The translations under genes were made by a program, and so were the position numbers. Of a DNA stretch of 64,000 nt, positions 62,696 through 64,000 are shown one piece after another; positions within the stretch are counted from its first letter, which is position 1, and each line of letters opens with the position of its first letter. This DNA comes from an uncultured Bacteroidales bacterium (lineage in GTDB: Bacteria; Bacteroidota; Bacteroidia; Bacteroidales; UBA932): positions 70,544 through 134,543 of the forward strand of contig CAKUSP010000006.1 of NCBI GenBank assembly GCA_934680015.1, read 5' to 3'. The notes below the pieces were generated by a model that saw only the letters and a program-made list of their open reading frames with translations, was not told the origin of the DNA and made no database searches.

Positions 62696-63120
62696 TAACG
62701 TTTTTTTTGTGCCTATCAATTTGTTTTTTTGCACATGATTTTGAAAAAGCAGAGTTTTATATAGAAAAATGTGTGAATGTGTCCAATATTGTAGAAAAAA
62801 AAGATGTGTTTGATACTAAACTAGTAGAAAATTTTATAGTTGATAAACCATCTGATAATAGTATCATTGAATATAGTGAATGGCGAAATGAATTATTACA
62901 TGAACTAATAGAGTGCTACCCAAAAGAAATGTTAACTATTCTTTCAACTTTAACAGAGACTCAAAAAAAAGATGTGTATAATGAATTACGTACACCGATA
63001 CACGATGGGTTTGATTATGTTAAAATAAAGAATGGAATAAATTCTGTAAAAGGGTATGATATAATTAAAAAGGAATTGAATGATATTTTTGATTCTGTTG
63101 ATAATCGCAAACACCCATAA
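62692..63120 (+). CDS. Candidate immunity protein with signal peptide
   Basis: A 142-residue protein starting with a hydrophobic leader (TFFLCLSICFFAHDF), then a helical, acidic domain (EYSEWRNELLHELIECYPKEML; ILSTLTETQKKDVYNELR). Not recognised as a known immunity family. The ATGA overlap with the YkuD-like tip, the AT-rich composition shared with it and the terminator directly behind suggest the immunity partner. An exported immunity protein would fit a toxin acting on peptidoglycan in the periplasm. No obvious damage, so it may still be expressed. Confidence 0.55.
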   Translation: MITFFLCLSICFFAHDFEKAEFYIEKCVNVSNIVEKKDVFDTKLVENFIVDKPSDNSIIEYSEWRNELLHELIECYPKEMLTILSTLTETQKKDVYNELRTPIHDGFDYVKIKNGINSVKGYDIIKKELNDIFDSVDNRKHP

Positions 63121-63133
63121 TATATGGCTTTTT

Positions 63134-63165
63134 GTCGGGCAGGCGTAAAAGTCTGCCCGACTTTT
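63134..63165 (+). terminator. Terminator behind the immunity candidate
   Basis: GTCGGGCAG pairs perfectly with CTGCCCGAC around a 10-base loop, followed by TTTT, 13 bases past the stop codon. Confidence 0.85.
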
Positions 63166-63718
63166 CGTATCTTGCGAACGGAACGAAAACCAGTTCTTTG
63201 ATAACGACATCGGGTGATGGTTACGGGCTTATCTATCGCGGACCATTCATCTTCAGGCAGCGCCCGGATAATGTGTGGGTAAAGGATGGAGTGGAATGTC
63301 CTGATGGTAAACTTACAGAAAGTACGGCTTTGGTTTACCTGAAAGACCATCTCGGAAGTGAGAAGGCCGTGGTGGATGCTGAAAGTGGAGAGGTGGTAGA
63401 AAACTCTGATTATGGCTCCTATGGAGAGCGTAGTCTGGATGGTGAGGCACTAAAAGTATTCAGTATGAGTACGATAAGCTTGGTAGGCTTTGCAAAAAGA
63501 GTGTGAAAGAGGGAGATGCTGTAGAATGCCTTAGCGAAAGCACTGAGCGGAACTTGCTCGGATGGATTACTGGCGTGAGGATAAAGTGCTCAAGTAAATG
63601 GCTCTTTGATAATCAGATAGACTATTGTTACGACGGACTTGTAAGTGAAGTAAGCTTTAACCAGAATCTGTTCGGAAGTTCCGATACTAAGCGAGTGCGA
63701 AATGAATATAGACTATGA
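63160..63718 (+). pseudogene. Displaced RHS core fragment with frameshifts
   Basis: No start codon. Residues of the classic RHS core are readable: SYLANGTKTSS, YRGPFIFRQ, LVYLKDHLGSEKAVVDAESG, YGSYGERS. After about 63460 the sense frame shifts (QYEYDKLGRLCKKS in the next frame, then GWITGVRIK and SEVSFNQNLFGSSDTKR), and again near 63712, where a one-base insertion splits what should be NEY-YDHLG. In an intact gene this material would precede the toxin tip; here it lies behind it, so the locus has been rearranged or is an orphan cassette. Confidence 0.65.
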
Positions 63719-63739
63719 TCACCTTGGAAGTAAAAAATA

Positions 63740-63767
63740 CTCCTTCTCAAGTACGCAAAGATGCGCC
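63740..63767. repeat. 28-bp repeat matching the helicase 3' end
   Basis: Identical to 58930-58957. Here it is not in the helicase frame. It also forms the left arm of an imperfect inverted repeat with GAGAAAAGGAGTA at 63767-63779 or so. Confidence 0.8.
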
Positions 63768-63890
63768 GAGAAAAGGAGTAAAAAGATTTGCTAAAGAGAA
63801 GATTAGTTACTACATTTGTAGGACTTTGTGTACGATGAATTTCTACCTATCACACGACCTTAATTCTTTGTGCTTCTTCTCCGAAACTAA

Positions 63891-63902
63891 ACGGGGGGGG
63901 GG
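63891..63902. repeat. Ten-base G tract
   Basis: A run of ten G (around 63893-63902) in otherwise AT-rich DNA, at the edge of the RHS relics. Tracts of this length are prone to slippage. No gene can be assigned to it within the window. Confidence 0.7.
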
Positions 63903-63970
63903 TAGAGACAATAGTCATTTTGCAGGATTAAATAGACTTAGGTCATATCTAAGAGATATATCGTATAATT

Positions 63971-63998
63971 ACGCTGACGGGAGTGTTCTCGTCGGCGT
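63971..63998 (+). terminator. Terminator-like hairpin at the window edge
   Basis: ACGCTGACG and CGTCGGCGT pair over 9 positions (one wobble) around a 10-base loop, followed by TT at the end of the window. The T-run cannot be followed further. Confidence 0.55.
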
Positions 63999-64000
63999 TT

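Noticed and set aside
63715..64000. Frame open from 63715 to the window edge, starting as ATGA over the previous stop
   Set aside because: The product shows no motif, passes the poly-G tract and includes RHS-derived bases in the wrong frame; the openness over 95 codons may be chance and the end is not visible.

Overview
The window reads as a chromosomal segment of a Bacteroidales bacterium, of moderate to low GC outside a few islands. The evidence is a set of lineage hallmarks: a complete Na+-translocating NADH:quinone reductase operon (nqrABCDEF), the gliding lipoprotein gene gldH beside ricT and holB, the M23 peptidase-dxr-rseP-DUF4837 block, a NagB/PIG-L fusion protein, a PG0541-type small protein behind an RND pump, FISUMP and fimbrillin-like lipoproteins, and several promoters with the Bacteroidetes TTG / TAnnTTTG layout. 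Shine-Dalgarno sequences are weak throughout. The family or genus cannot be fixed from the sequence alone.

Layout. 1-8.4 kb: a tight operon (nagB, secreted glycerophosphodiesterase, NagB-like/PIG-L fusion, HAD phosphatase, aroC) converges on a two-gene shikimate operon (aroB, then an unusual AroD-AroA fusion). 8.5-18.8 kb: an accessory island. An IS30-family transposase gene is split in two. About 9.1 kb of foreign DNA lies between the halves: a 5'-truncated DUF3987 gene, a C5 cytosine methyltransferase paired with a GHKL ATPase carrying a Ymh-like C-terminus, a controller-like HTH protein, a protein fusing a C5 and an N6-adenine methyltransferase, an HNH endonuclease and a lipoprotein. A perfect 28-bp direct repeat brackets the whole structure just upstream of tRNA-Leu. 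18.8-44.8 kb: core genome, with tRNA-Leu, tRNA-Pro, nadD-gmk, aldolase, an RND efflux operon, thioredoxin, prenyl synthase, holB-ricT-gldH-trmB, rpsT with tRNA-Glu, the dxr/rseP block, ruvX, def, phosphomannomutase, a K+/H+ antiporter and a GSCFA protein. 45-50.5 kb: surface lipoproteins, a split ThrE-type exporter and tcdA, interspersed with a family of ~160-bp terminal-inverted-repeat elements. 50.5-59 kb: nqrABCDEF and a UvrD/PcrA helicase. 59-64 kb: a decaying RHS polymorphic-toxin locus with a detached YkuD-like toxin tip, a secreted immunity-protein candidate and scrambled RHS core pieces. A 28-bp duplication of the 3' end of the helicase gene lies at its far side.

Most worth a second look: the nested restriction-modification island inside the IS30 element, including a GHKL-Ymh protein with no obvious nuclease partner of its own; the YkuD-tip/signal-peptide-immunity pair; the short element family whose central hairpin appears to change on both arms; and the AroD-AroA fusion. 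The restriction pair around 13.6-17.4 kb resembles known type IIS systems such as HpyAV, so it is probably a distant relative and not a new class.
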